Below are positions 35,628-44,724 of a stretch of DNA of 64,000 bases, in pieces; the stretch's first letter is position 1, and every line of letters begins with the position of its first letter. Origin of the DNA: JACKII01 sp963807085 (GTDB lineage Bacteria > Pseudomonadota > Alphaproteobacteria > Bin95); NCBI GenBank assembly GCA_963807085.1, contig CAWEBB010000021.1, positions 1 through 64,000 on the forward strand, written 5' to 3'. Below the pieces are notes generated by a model, which saw only the letters and a list, made by a program, of their open reading frames with translations, was not told the origin of the DNA and did no database searches. Both the position numbers and the translations under genes were made by a program.

Positions 35628-36268
35628 CCACGCCCATCGAGGCGGAAGATCTGGAAGGGCTGGAACTCGGCACCGTCGTCTATCTGGACGGCCACGTCTA
35701 TACCGCGCGCGAAGGCGTCTATAAGCGCGTGCTGGACGAGGGCATTCCGCTGCCGGAGGGGCTGACAGAGCTGACCAATGTCTCGTTCCACTGCTCACCA
35801 GCGGCCAGCGTGAACGAGGATGGCAGCTACAATATCGGCGCGGTCACCGCGACCGCCAGCTTCCGCTTCGGCAAGTGGATGCCGAAATGGTTCGAGGTGA
35901 GCGGCTGCCGCCTGATCCTCGGTAAGGGTGGCATGACCGAGGAGGATTACCGCGACGTGTTCCTGCCCAACGGCGCCCGCTATCTGACCACGGTCGGCTA
36001 TGGCACCGGCGCCCTGCTCGGCCGCGGCATCAAAAAGGTCGAGGCCGTCCACTGGCTCGACGATCTGGGCATTGCCCAGGCGATTTGGGTGCTGCGGGTC
36101 GAAAAGTTCGGGCCGTTTCTCGTTGAAAGTGATGCCGAAGGCCGCTCGCTGTTCGAACAGCACAACGCCCGCCTGAACCAGCGGCTGGAAGGGCTCTACG
36201 AAGGCCTGAAACGCCCGGCGCTGGCCCGATACGGCGAAAGCGACGACCGGCGGGATGAGTTGATCTGA
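35594..36268 (+). CDS. Tartrate dehydratase/class I fumarase beta subunit
   Basis: A 224-aa beta subunit supplying the second half of the hydro-lyase active site. LTTPIEAEDLEGLELGTVVY, YTAREGVYKRVLDEG, NVSFHCSPAASVN, LILGKGGM and YLTTVGYGTGALLG match the C-terminal domain of class I fumarases and L-tartrate dehydratases. ATG 35594 has a nearby AGGA and overlaps the alpha-subunit end, as typical for translational coupling. Substrate (fumarate or tartrate) is not decidable. Without a functional alpha subunit it would be inactive. Confidence 0.87.
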   Translation: MAKASRREVRLTTPIEAEDLEGLELGTVVYLDGHVYTAREGVYKRVLDEGIPLPEGLTELTNVSFHCSPAASVNEDGSYNIGAVTATASFRFGKWMPKWFEVSGCRLILGKGGMTEEDYRDVFLPNGARYLTTVGYGTGALLGRGIKKVEAVHWLDDLGIAQAIWVLRVEKFGPFLVESDAEGRSLFEQHNARLNQRLEGLYEGLKRPALARYGESDDRRDELI

Positions 36269-36273
36269 CAGGC

Positions 36274-36909
36274 GTGCCTGCCAAACCGGAACTGTTTATC
36301 ATTGCCGGCTCCATCATTCTGGTTGGCGTCTATCACCTGTATTTATGGTGGGAACTAAAGCGGCGCAGCGAAAAGACGATCATCGGCCAAGCCCTCAATT
36401 GGCGGCGGATCTGGATCGAGCGGACCGTCGCCCGGCAAGACCATATTGTCGTAATTCAGGCACTCCGCAACTGGATCATGAGTTCCAGCCTGCTGGCGTC
36501 CACTGCAATGTTGATCGCGGCTGGCCTGTTGGGTTTCCTGGCAAGTGCTGACAACCTTTCGCAACTGATGCACGAGTTGAATTTCTTCGGCCTGCGCACA
36601 GAAGAAGCTTTCAGTGTGAAAATATTGCTCTTGATCGTGAATTTCTTTGCGTGCTTTTTCAATTTCTCGCTATCGATTCGGTATTTCAACTATGTGGTTT
36701 TGCGCGCGACCGGCACCCAGGCGGATGATCAAGCCAGCATCGCCGAAGCGGTCTGGTACATGAATCGCGGCGCCATTCACTACACCCTTGGCATGCGCTG
36801 CTATTATTTCGCCATCCCCTTGGCGCTGTGGTTGCTTGGCCCGATCTGGCTAGGCGTTGGTGCCGTTCTGCTCACGATCAGCCTCTATTTCCACGACCGC
36901 GCCCGGTAG
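36274..36909 (+). CDS. DUF599-family membrane protein
   Basis: A 211-aa polytopic protein. Helices at about 5-22, 70-92, 110-135 and 175-200; conserved-looking cytoplasmic segment RRIWIERTVARQDHIVVIQALRNWIMSSSLLAS, followed by FSLSIRYFNYVVL and YMNRGAIHYTLGMRCYYFAIPLALWLLGP, as in DUF599 proteins. Function unknown. The start is a GTG at 36274, five bases after the hydro-lyase beta stop, so it may be read from the same transcript. Confidence 0.8.
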   Translation: MPAKPELFIIAGSIILVGVYHLYLWWELKRRSEKTIIGQALNWRRIWIERTVARQDHIVVIQALRNWIMSSSLLASTAMLIAAGLLGFLASADNLSQLMHELNFFGLRTEEAFSVKILLLIVNFFACFFNFSLSIRYFNYVVLRATGTQADDQASIAEAVWYMNRGAIHYTLGMRCYYFAIPLALWLLGPIWLGVGAVLLTISLYFHDRAR

Positions 36910-36914
36910 CCGTG

Positions 36915-37118
36915 CCCGGCAACTCCGTCAATTCCAAAGGACGGAGCATCCGCGCCGTGATGCACGGTGTTGGTGGCAAGCCGGATGTCGGCGTCCGTGT
37001 CCCGCGCCATCAGCGCATTGCCGCTGTTGGTGTTGCGGGCGCGCCTGGGGAAGTTGGTCGAGACCACATCCACCTGCAGGCGGGACCCCGCCGGGATCGT
37101 CGTGCACGCGACCTTCAT
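36915..37118 (-). pseudogene. CocE/NonD-type hydrolase, C-terminal scrap
   Basis: The minus-strand frame reads AGSRLQVDVVSTNFPRRARN then TNSGNALMARDTDADIRLATNTVHHGADAPS. This matches the end of the jelly-roll domain of X-Pro dipeptidyl-peptidase/CocE-NonD hydrolases (RLRxxVSSSNFPRFDRNxNTG ... ARQTVHHDxxHPS). The catalytic domain is absent and the final beta-strand is garbled. A second minus-strand frame (VDCPLFVRRFGAIGWVAS) upstream may be more of it. A gene scar filling the 370-bp gap before the cytochrome gene. Confidence 0.6.
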
Positions 37119-37277
37119 CGCCGTCAGGCGCGGCTAGTGGTTGGATGCCAATGGATGCCACCCATCCGATGGCACCGAAGCGCCGGACGAAAAGCGGGCA
37201 GTCCACGTCGATCGGAACCCGCGCTACGGCAGATCCCGATCCGGATGGATCGGGTGAACCTGCTTCAGCGATAACAA

Positions 37278-40253
37278 TTACCGCGCGACCGGGACGCTCC
37301 CGCTTGAGACCAGTTCGAACCGCCAGTCCTCCGCTTCGGTTCCTTTCAAGTTCAGGTGGCCCGCCAGGAAGTAGAGGCGATCACGATCACTGCCCTCCGC
37401 CGTGCAGAAGCGGTCCTGCAGATAGAAGGGCGGGATCGACTGCGAATGCAGGGTGGCCTGCACGTTCGCCGGCTCGCCCGGAATGTCCGCCAGCGGAATG
37501 CGGTAGACCAGCAAGTCCTTGCCGCCGGTCTGGTAATCCGGGTCGTCGCCGACATGGTGCGCGCCGGCTTCCTCCGCCAGAAGTTCGTCCGCCCCGATAG
37601 CCTTTGCCAACTCTACCCGCTGGTCCATCGGCAGGAAACCGTGCGGCAGCAGCCGGTTGTCCTTTGCGTTCGCGCATATCGAGAGGAAGCTGGTCGTCAG
37701 ATTGCCGCCCGGTGTCGGCGGCACGCCACATTGCGGGTCCGCCACATCCGCCGGTGCGGTCACCAGTTCCTGGTAGATCTGAGCCTGGCTGCTGGCGCTG
37801 ATGGTCTGATAGTGCGGCTGGAACTGCGGCGCGCCCGGCGACAGCAGTCCGGAACAGTCGTCTTTCCACCAGAACTCGCCGGCGATCGGCTCGCCCTTGT
37901 TGTCGACGATCACGCCCGCGCCATTGGTGGCGCCGCTGGCCCAGAGCGTGTTGCCGAGCCTATCCAGCACCTGGAACTCGACGAAGGCGCGCCGGAAGCC
38001 CACGCCGGATGGCAGCTTGTGTCCGACCAGGTTCTCGACCGTCACCGTCGCCTCCAGGCTGTCGGCGTTTATGCGGGGGTCGTTCACCGTCACGGTGGCG
38101 ACGTCATTGTCCGCCTGGTTCAGCATGGCCTGTTCGGTATAGACCAGCGACGGCTGTGCCTTCGACACCAGCATCGGGTCCGTGGTCGCAATGCCGAAAA
38201 TATCAGGGAACTGCTGCGCCATGTTGATCAGAAAGACGTTGAGACCAGCCAGTTCATGCTCCGCAAAGCCGGACCGCCGCTCCAGGTCGATTTCCGCCGC
38301 GCCCAGGGCGTTTTCGGCCTGCGGGAAAGTCGTGTGCTCCTGAATGCCGGCGATCTTCGAGACGGTCGGACGGCCGTCCGGGCCCTCGCTAGGCATGTGG
38401 CAACTCGCGCAAGTTTCGGCCCGGTCGCCAGCGCCCAGCGGCAGCGGCCCCATCGGCGAGGTGCCGGTGCGGTAGGCGCTGAACAGCCACTCCGGATAGG
38501 TGGTCTGTTCGTAGATGTAGCCCAGCGTCTTGCCCCGGTGCAGCACCGGCAGATGCACGGTGTGGCAGGAGCCGCACAGCTCGCTGGAAGCGAACTGGTC
38601 CTTATGCACCGGCTCGATGCCGAGCGCGTGCTTCATGGGCACCTTTTTCGGGTCCTCGAACGGGCCGAGCAGCCGGTCCGGCTCGCCGACAAAGAAGCTG
38701 CCGGTAAAGGTCGCGGCGAAACCGGTCAGGCCTGCGGGCGTGTTCAACAGGTTCTGCCGCTCGGTCACGCAGGTGTTTTGCGGCTGGTCCTTGACCTTGG
38801 CCACCGATTCCGGGTCGAACACGGCGTGATGGCAGGACGTGCAGGAAATGCCGTCGCGCGCCAGGGCGCCGTAGTCCGCATGATCGGCCGACGGGTTGCC
38901 GGGGGGATAGGGGACCGCTTTCACCATCTCGCGGGTGAAGTCGCCGCATTCCTTGCCGGCCAGCACGTTATCCAACTCGAACTGGCGCTGGCCCAGAATG
39001 CCGTGGCAGCCGAGGCAGGTGTTCTCGACCAGGCCCTTCTGCTCCGGGTGGAAGGTTTGCGTTTCGCTGGCGAGCTGCGCGAAGAAAATCGGGTCGCGCC
39101 CGGCCAGGCCCATGGGCGAAGCACGCCAGGTGCCGTAGGGTGAAAGGTTGACCAGCTTGTAGCCGTGCGGGTTGTCCGCCGGCAGGGGCTTGGTCATGTC
39201 GAACTGCAGGCCGGTGCCTCCCGCGTCGTGGCAGCCGACGCACTGGTCGGACGTCAGATACTGGCTCTCCGCCGCCGCCTTGCCGTCCTCGGTTTCTTTC
39301 ACCCAGACATTGTCATAGGTGGCGGAGGGGAACTTGCCGACCGTCTCCCAGCGCGGAGGGTCGGCGACCGTCTTGCCGAAGGCGTCGAGGAAGGCCGGGT
39401 TATAGGCGAACAATGGTTCGCCCAGTCGTGGCGCGGGGCCGGACGGCAGCGTCACCTCCCGGTGGTGGCTCGTGGGCGGCGTCGGGTCGAGCGCGTAGTC
39501 CTGGGACAGGAACACCAGCGGCTCGCCCGGCTCGCCCTGGATGTTGGCCAGGTCGGAAAAGGTCAGATCCGCTTCCGCCGACGCATGGCAGTTCATGCAG
39601 TACTGGCCGAACCCCTGCAGCGGCAGGCCGTTGTCCGGACGGGACGGCCAGTCGGGCGACCAGCCGGCCCAGCCGAACCAGCCCCAATACCAGCCGTCAT
39701 GGCTGGCGCCGGGATCGCGCACCATGAACGCCGCGCCGCTCGACGGCAGCAGCTTGAGGGGATCGACCCCGGCGCAGCGAGCTGCGGGATTGGTCATCAT
39801 TTCCTTGACGATCATCGCGCCCGCCGGGATCGGCCCGGGCTCCGCCGGGCGTTTGCTCTCGTCCGCCGGCCGGTTCTCCTTCAGCCAGGCATGGAAGTCC
39901 GGCGAGTACCAGATCATCACCGGCGCGTGCGTGCCGTAATATTGCCCCTTCCAGGCGCCATCGACGAAGGTATTGGTGTAAGGCCCTGTATCGCGCACGT
40001 CCTTGTCATGCACCCAGCCGGAAGCTTCGTCGCGATGGCAGAACGCGCCAAAAAACTCGGAGAGCTTCGCCTGGTACTCGTTCAGAGGCAGGGCGGAAGG
40101 ATCGCCCACAACAGGTCGAAGAGCCTTGCACAAGGCCGGATCCTTTGGCGCCAGCAAGTGTTCCTGCAAATCGGGGCAGTCGCTCGCAGCAACCGCGGAG
40201 CCCGCAACGATAACGATACTGATGCCGATAGCTGCCATAATTGCTGTTTGCAT
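37278..40253 (-). CDS. Large six-haem c-type cytochrome
   Basis: A 991-aa exported multihaem protein. A signal peptide (MQTAIMAAIGISIVIVAGSA, cleavage near AVAA) precedes six CXXCH motifs at about residues 218 (CMNCH), 336 (CVGCH), 412 (CLGCH), 469 (CTSCH), 558 (CGSCH) and 614 (CASCHM). The C-terminal 350 residues lack haem motifs and include a beta-rich stretch (SLEATVTVENLVGHKLPSGV). ATG 40253 is favoured since AAGGGCGG precedes it. It is probably a periplasmic electron-transfer enzyme or carrier; no partner oxidoreductase is adjacent and the family is not recognised beyond cytochrome c. Confidence 0.85.
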   Translation of the reverse strand: MQTAIMAAIGISIVIVAGSAVAASDCPDLQEHLLAPKDPALCKALRPVVGDPSALPLNEYQAKLSEFFGAFCHRDEASGWVHDKDVRDTGPYTNTFVDGAWKGQYYGTHAPVMIWYSPDFHAWLKENRPADESKRPAEPGPIPAGAMIVKEMMTNPAARCAGVDPLKLLPSSGAAFMVRDPGASHDGWYWGWFGWAGWSPDWPSRPDNGLPLQGFGQYCMNCHASAEADLTFSDLANIQGEPGEPLVFLSQDYALDPTPPTSHHREVTLPSGPAPRLGEPLFAYNPAFLDAFGKTVADPPRWETVGKFPSATYDNVWVKETEDGKAAAESQYLTSDQCVGCHDAGGTGLQFDMTKPLPADNPHGYKLVNLSPYGTWRASPMGLAGRDPIFFAQLASETQTFHPEQKGLVENTCLGCHGILGQRQFELDNVLAGKECGDFTREMVKAVPYPPGNPSADHADYGALARDGISCTSCHHAVFDPESVAKVKDQPQNTCVTERQNLLNTPAGLTGFAATFTGSFFVGEPDRLLGPFEDPKKVPMKHALGIEPVHKDQFASSELCGSCHTVHLPVLHRGKTLGYIYEQTTYPEWLFSAYRTGTSPMGPLPLGAGDRAETCASCHMPSEGPDGRPTVSKIAGIQEHTTFPQAENALGAAEIDLERRSGFAEHELAGLNVFLINMAQQFPDIFGIATTDPMLVSKAQPSLVYTEQAMLNQADNDVATVTVNDPRINADSLEATVTVENLVGHKLPSGVGFRRAFVEFQVLDRLGNTLWASGATNGAGVIVDNKGEPIAGEFWWKDDCSGLLSPGAPQFQPHYQTISASSQAQIYQELVTAPADVADPQCGVPPTPGGNLTTSFLSICANAKDNRLLPHGFLPMDQRVELAKAIGADELLAEEAGAHHVGDDPDYQTGGKDLLVYRIPLADIPGEPANVQATLHSQSIPPFYLQDRFCTAEGSDRDRLYFLAGHLNLKGTEAEDWRFELVSSGSVPVAR

Positions 40254-40470
40254 CGTTCCGCCCTTATTCATACAATACTTACCATTAGAACACAGCTATT
40301 CATCATAAGTGCGGAATACTGCCCAAGCAATGTAGTTTCTGCCACTGATCAAACGTGAAGGTTCATTCCGGCGTACTCGCACATGCCACAGAGCTTTGTG
40401 CATGTGCTAACTTTCAGGCATGGGCGCTTGCTTCCGCGGGGAACGGACGTTTGCTTGAGTGAACGTGCCC

Positions 40471-41388
40471 TTAAAACTCACCGCTTCTGTAGGCCTCGTC
40501 CAGGCGCGCGGCCTCTTCTTCAGAAAGCTCTTCCCATGGGTCGCCCCGGCGCCGGAGCGTGCCGGTGAAGTTCGGCTTTTCCTTGGCGTTGAAGGCGCGG
40601 CGGCCTTCCTCTCCGTCCATGGTGGTCTGGATCAGCAGGTTGTTGATCAGGTTCTGCACGTGCCAGGCCTGATCGGTGGGCAGATCGCCGAAGCGGACGG
40701 CGAACTCCTTCATCATGCGCACGGCGACGGGCGGCATCTGCACGATCTTGGCCGCCATTTCCTCTGCCCGCTCCATCAGCTTTGCGTGCGGCACCACCTC
40801 GTTGATCAGGCCAATGCGCAGCGCCTCGTCGGCCATGACGGGCTCGTCGGTCAGCAGGATCTTCATGGCGTCGATATAGCGGAGTTGCTTGATCAGCAGG
40901 CTCGCGCCCGGCCCATGCCCCAGCCAACCCTGAGAGGTCAGCCCGAATTTGAATTTCGCGCACTCCGCGCTGGCGATGCGGATATCGGTCGAGGCCAACA
41001 CCATGTAAAGCCCGGCCCCCGCCGCCCAGCCGTTGACGGCCGCGATCACCGGCTTCCAGACGCGCGGATAGTGGTCGCCCATGCGCCCGTCGACGCCCGT
41101 CTGCTGCCCGTGCACGGTGCCGGCCAGCGGCCAGAAAATGCGCTGGGTGCGCAGATATTCCCTGTCTTCCTCGGTCAGGTCGGGCCGCGGCGCCAGATTG
41201 TGTCCTGCGCAGAAATGCCGGTCGCCCGCGCCGGTGACGATGGCGCAGCGGACGTCCCGATCCTCCCACACGTCCACCCAGGCCGCCGAGATATCGTCCG
41301 ACATCTGCTTGTCGAGGATGTTGGCCTTTGCCGGATTGTTCAGGGTGATATAGGCGACGCCGTCGCGCTTTTCGTAGTCCAGGGGCAT
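40471..41388 (-). CDS. Enoyl-CoA hydratase/isomerase family protein (305 aa)
   Basis: A crotonase-fold protein. AIVTGAGDRHFCAGHNLAPR is the first oxyanion segment and AAVNGWAAGAGLYMVLASTDIRIA the second. FGLTSQGWLGHGPGAS replaces the usual catalytic-Glu loop. The C-terminus extends about 40 residues beyond the core (TGTLRRRGDPWEELSEEEAARLDE). ATG 41388 has GAGAGAAAGCC upstream. Missing acidic pair suggests an activity other than classical hydration. Confidence 0.88.
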   Translation of the reverse strand: MPLDYEKRDGVAYITLNNPAKANILDKQMSDDISAAWVDVWEDRDVRCAIVTGAGDRHFCAGHNLAPRPDLTEEDREYLRTQRIFWPLAGTVHGQQTGVDGRMGDHYPRVWKPVIAAVNGWAAGAGLYMVLASTDIRIASAECAKFKFGLTSQGWLGHGPGASLLIKQLRYIDAMKILLTDEPVMADEALRIGLINEVVPHAKLMERAEEMAAKIVQMPPVAVRMMKEFAVRFGDLPTDQAWHVQNLINNLLIQTTMDGEEGRRAFNAKEKPNFTGTLRRRGDPWEELSEEEAARLDEAYRSGEF

Positions 41389-41652
41389 GGCTTTCTCTCG
41401 GCTTCCTCTGCAGTCTTTCCGATGTTTTGCCAAACTTTGACAGGTCCGCGGAGCGAGAGCCAGTGCATGACCGTCCGTCGATCGACAATAGGGAGAAAGC
41501 GCTGCATGCGGAAGGGTTTGACTTACTTCATTACACCCCACGCCGGTTGCTACTTTGGGACAAAGCTGCAACAAATCGGTTTGAGTGACCGCTGGCAATC
41601 ACTAATTGAGTAGGAATATTGAGCCGAATTTAAGCGGATTGGGAGAACGCAG

Positions 41653-41829
41653 ATGCTAACATGGGCCATCATCTTTTTCGTTATCGCGATCATCGCCGGC
41701 GTATTCGGCTTTGGAGGGATCGCTTCGGCGTCCGCCGATATCGCGCAGATTCTGTTCTTCGTGTTCATCGTGCTGTTCGTGATCGCGCTGATCGCGCGGG
41801 CGGTGCGCGGACGTCCGCCTCGTGTTTAA
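41653..41829 (+). CDS. DUF1328 small membrane protein (58 aa)
   Basis: MLTWAIIFFVIAIIAGVFGF opens two short membrane helices with a small Gly/Ala/Ser turn (GGIASASADIAQIL) and the basic end ARAVRGRPPRV, the YtjA/DUF1328 signature. It is full length for the family. A GGGAGAACGCAG site precedes ATG 41653. Monocistronic; its stop overlaps the convergent SDR gene stop by four bases. Often stress-associated in relatives; function unknown. Confidence 0.88.
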   Translation: MLTWAIIFFVIAIIAGVFGFGGIASASADIAQILFFVFIVLFVIALIARAVRGRPPRV

Positions 41830-42656
41830 GCTTCAAGCAGCGCCTTCAGCCCTTCCCGGTAGGTGGGATAATCTAGGGTTACTCCCAGTTCCTGCTTGAT
41901 TCGGCGATTGTCGATCCGCCGGTTGTCGGCGTAGAAACTGCGCGCCATGGGCGAGAGGTCCGCCTCTTCGAAAGCGATTTCCGGCGGCGCCTCCATACCC
42001 AGCAACACCGCGGCATGGGCCAGGACATCGGCAGCCGCAGCAGGTTCGTTGTCGGCGACGTTGAACACCGGGCCGGCGTCGGGCTTCGCCATGCCGGCGC
42101 GCACGACCCTGACGATATCGCCCACATGAATGCGCCCGGTCAGGTGGCCCGGCTTGATGATGCGCCGGGCCTTGCCGCCGCGGACGCGATCGAGCGGACT
42201 GCGGCCCGGCCCGTAAATGCCCGCCAGACGGAATATCTGTACCGGCTTGCCGCTTTTCTCGCCCCAGGTGAGCCAGGCGCGCTCTGCCGTCAAACGCCGC
42301 TTCGAGCGCGCCGCCGCTGGTCGGGTCTCGCTGTACTCGTCGACCCAGGCGCCGCCATGATCGCCATACACGCCGGTGGTCGAGAGATAGCCTACCCATT
42401 CGAGGCTTGGCAGCATGGCCAGCGCATCCCCATGCACATCCAGAGCCGGATCGCCTGCCTCGTCCGGCGGAATGGAGGCGACGATATGGGTTACGCCTGC
42501 CAGCGCGGGCAGCGGTATCGGCCGGCCGCGGCTGAAGGGCAGGATGCCCTCTCTCGGCTCGCGGGCGGTGCCGGTGACGTTCCAACCGTCGGCCCGGCAG
42601 GCTTCTGCCAGACACGAGCCCGTGAAGCCCTGGCCAAAGATCAGGAGACGGGGCAT
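41826..42656 (-). CDS. NAD(P)-dependent epimerase/dehydratase-like SDR
   Basis: A 276-aa extended-type SDR. N-terminal dinucleotide fold LLIFGQGFTGSCLAEAC (GxGxxG variant), VTHIVASIPPDEAGDP, the active-site region YLSTTGVYGDHGGAWVDE where the Tyr of YxxxK is not in a standard spacing, FRLAGIYGPGRSPLD, GRIHVGDIVRVV and FNVADNEPAAAADVL. It resembles YeeZ-like proteins of unknown substrate. ATG 42656 chosen by homology start (MPRLLIFG). Confidence 0.82.
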   Translation of the reverse strand: MPRLLIFGQGFTGSCLAEACRADGWNVTGTAREPREGILPFSRGRPIPLPALAGVTHIVASIPPDEAGDPALDVHGDALAMLPSLEWVGYLSTTGVYGDHGGAWVDEYSETRPAAARSKRRLTAERAWLTWGEKSGKPVQIFRLAGIYGPGRSPLDRVRGGKARRIIKPGHLTGRIHVGDIVRVVRAGMAKPDAGPVFNVADNEPAAAADVLAHAAVLLGMEAPPEIAFEEADLSPMARSFYADNRRIDNRRIKQELGVTLDYPTYREGLKALLEA

Positions 42657-42705
42657 CGGCTTGTCCCGGCACCACGACACGCCGTCATTGTGAGCCCCCC
42701 CACCA

Positions 42706-42768
42706 CGGGGCGAAGCAATCCGGATAAGCTGAGGCTATCACCGAGCTTTGATGGATTGCCGCGCCCCG
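42706..42768. repeat. Palindromic intergenic repeat
   Basis: Arms CGGGGCGAAGCAATCC (42706-42721) and GGATTGCCGCGCCCCG (42753-42768) pair at 14 of 16 positions around a 31-base loop that itself has short repeats. It lies between the SDR gene and xthA. Similar palindromes are frequent in alphaproteobacterial chromosomes; it may stabilise mRNA ends. Confidence 0.65.
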
Positions 42769-42822
42769 GACTGGGTCCGGGTCTCGCAGTGGCAGTTGTT
42801 GAGAGAAAATCGGCACCTTAAT

Positions 42823-43644
42823 CTACCTCTCCCTACCCCGCTCCATATCCAACCAGACCGGCGCGTGGTCGCTGGGCTTTTCCCAGCCGCGCGCTTCGCG
42901 CAGGACGCCCGCGGCGACCAGCCCATCCTGCAACGGCGGCGTCACCCAAATATGGTCGAGCCGGCGGCCCCGGTCGGAGGCGGCCCAGTCCCGCGCCCTA
43001 TAGGACCACCAGCTGTAAAGCTTTTCCTCCGCCGGAAAAAAGTGGCGGACGGCGTCGACCCAGCGGCCCGCCGCCTGTACGCCATTCAGCCCTTCGACCT
43101 CCACCGGCGTGTGGCTGACGACCTTCAGCATCTGCTTGTGGCTCCAGACATCGTTTTCCAGCGGCGCGATGTTAAAATCGCCGACCTTGATCGCCTTCAG
43201 TCCGGGTTTCTGTGCCCGTCCGCCCCAGTAATCCGTTAGTTCGGCGACAAAATCGAGCTTGTGCGCGAATTTGCCGTTCACGGCAGGGTCGGGCTCGTCG
43301 CCCCCGGACGGTACATAGAAGTTGTGCAGCTCCGTCCCGTCCGCCAATTGGGTCATGACATGCCGCCCGTCTTCCTTGCCGCACCAGGTCTTGATATCGA
43401 CGGCGGCGAAAGGCTCGCGGGCGATGGTGGCGACGCCGTGATAAGCCTTGAGCCCGTTCAGCGCTTGGTGCGGATAGCCGGCCTCCGCCAGCGCTTCCGC
43501 CGGAAACTGCTCGTTCGTGCATTTGATTTCCTGCAGGCAGAGCACGTCCGGCGCCAACTCCTCCAACAATTGCAAAACGATCGGCAGGCGCAGCCGTATC
43601 GAGTTAATGTTCCAGGTGGCGATACGGAGGGGCTTCGCGGTCAT
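42823..43644 (-). CDS. xthA: Exodeoxyribonuclease III
   Basis: A 273-aa AP endonuclease/3'-5' exonuclease of the EEP superfamily. IATWNINSIRLRLP (metal Asn), PDVLCLQEIKCTNEQFP (catalytic Glu), HNFYVPSGGDEPDP, KVGDFNIAPLENDVW (Asp/Asn), YSWWSYRARDWAASDRGRRLDHIW and SDHAPVWLD (catalytic Asp-His). Full length. Used in base excision repair. Confidence 0.94.
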   Translation of the reverse strand: MTAKPLRIATWNINSIRLRLPIVLQLLEELAPDVLCLQEIKCTNEQFPAEALAEAGYPHQALNGLKAYHGVATIAREPFAAVDIKTWCGKEDGRHVMTQLADGTELHNFYVPSGGDEPDPAVNGKFAHKLDFVAELTDYWGGRAQKPGLKAIKVGDFNIAPLENDVWSHKQMLKVVSHTPVEVEGLNGVQAAGRWVDAVRHFFPAEEKLYSWWSYRARDWAASDRGRRLDHIWVTPPLQDGLVAAGVLREARGWEKPSDHAPVWLDMERGRER

Positions 43645-43749
43645 TGGTTCGGCCTTTTGTTCGGGCGTTTCGGCGTGCTTTCGGGGGCCGGCTTGTTTGA
43701 TTCCCAGTAATGCAGACTCCCTGGGGAAGGCGACGGCGCGCCTCCACGG

Positions 43750-44721
43750 TTATGACAAATTCCCCGCCCGTTCCATGCTGGCGAAGAGGGCCGCCAGGCA
43801 ATCGTCCGGCTTTTCGAACAGCATCATATGGCCGCAATCCGGCATACAGACCAGCCGCGCGTCGGGAACGCGTTGCGCTGCCAGGCCCTGCACCAGCGCC
43901 GCCCAGCTTGGCGTCGCGCCCTCGCCCGGCGGCTGGCCGGCAACGAATGTGGTCGGGCAGTGGAAGCGGTTCGCGTAGCGGAACGTGGACGTGTTCATCG
44001 TCATGCGATAGCCGGCAGCCTCCACCGCCGGCGGACAGGCGAGCGTAAAGCCTTGGCCCCCTGCCTGTGGGTGCAGAACCGCGTCGCCATGCGCGCGCAT
44101 CATCTCTGCGTCCCAGGCGGCGAAGGCCTGGCTGCCCGCCAGACGCTCGACGAACGCCTCGGGACTGTCCCAATCCAGGCGCCGGCGTAGCGCGCCGCCG
44201 ACCAGCACCTCCGCCATTTCGGCGGCGGCTGCGTGGGCCGGATAATCCGGCGTCGGTGCCAGCGGCGGCTCAAACAGGGTGACGGTCGCCCAGGGAATCT
44301 GGCCGAACACGCCGCCCAGCCGCAACGCGGCCAGGCCGGTAAAGGAATGGGCGGCGAAGTGCAAAGGCCGGTCCGGCCCGATCTCGGCCCGGACAACCGA
44401 GACGAGCGCGGCCAAGTCCATGGCCAGCGCATCGGCGCCGCAGGTGGTGCTATAGGGCTCAGGTGGCACGTCGCTGCCGCCGTGCCCCCGGGCGTCGAAG
44501 GCATAGACCGACACGTGCCGGGCCGCCTGCTTCAGCCAGGGCAGATAGCTGCCGGCGGCGAACCCGTTCGCATGCCCCCAGAGCAACACCGGACGGGAGG
44601 CGACGGGGCCCTGCAGACGGTACAGGCGCAACCGCGAACCGCCCGCGCCTTCAACCCAGCGCCAGTCTGCGGCGGTCTCGGGCATGGAAGGCGGTCGGTT
44701 GGGTAAGGAAGAATCAGACAC
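43750..44721 (-). CDS. Alpha/beta hydrolase (323 aa)
   Basis: Alpha/beta-hydrolase fold: LLWGHANGFAAGSYLPWL (oxyanion HAN), YAFDARGHGGSDVPP, the nucleophile elbow FAAHSFTGLAAL, LFEPPLAP, and the C-terminal DARLVCMPDCGHMMLFEKPD with the catalytic His. The elbow reads AHSFT rather than GxSxG, unusual but compatible with a small-x-Ser-x-small turn. It starts three bases after the stop of the PuuD-like gene, so the two are probably co-transcribed. Substrate unknown. Confidence 0.86.
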   Translation of the reverse strand: MSDSSLPNRPPSMPETAADWRWVEGAGGSRLRLYRLQGPVASRPVLLWGHANGFAAGSYLPWLKQAARHVSVYAFDARGHGGSDVPPEPYSTTCGADALAMDLAALVSVVRAEIGPDRPLHFAAHSFTGLAALRLGGVFGQIPWATVTLFEPPLAPTPDYPAHAAAAEMAEVLVGGALRRRLDWDSPEAFVERLAGSQAFAAWDAEMMRAHGDAVLHPQAGGQGFTLACPPAVEAAGYRMTMNTSTFRYANRFHCPTTFVAGQPPGEGATPSWAALVQGLAAQRVPDARLVCMPDCGHMMLFEKPDDCLAALFASMERAGNLS

Positions 44722-44724
44722 GCC

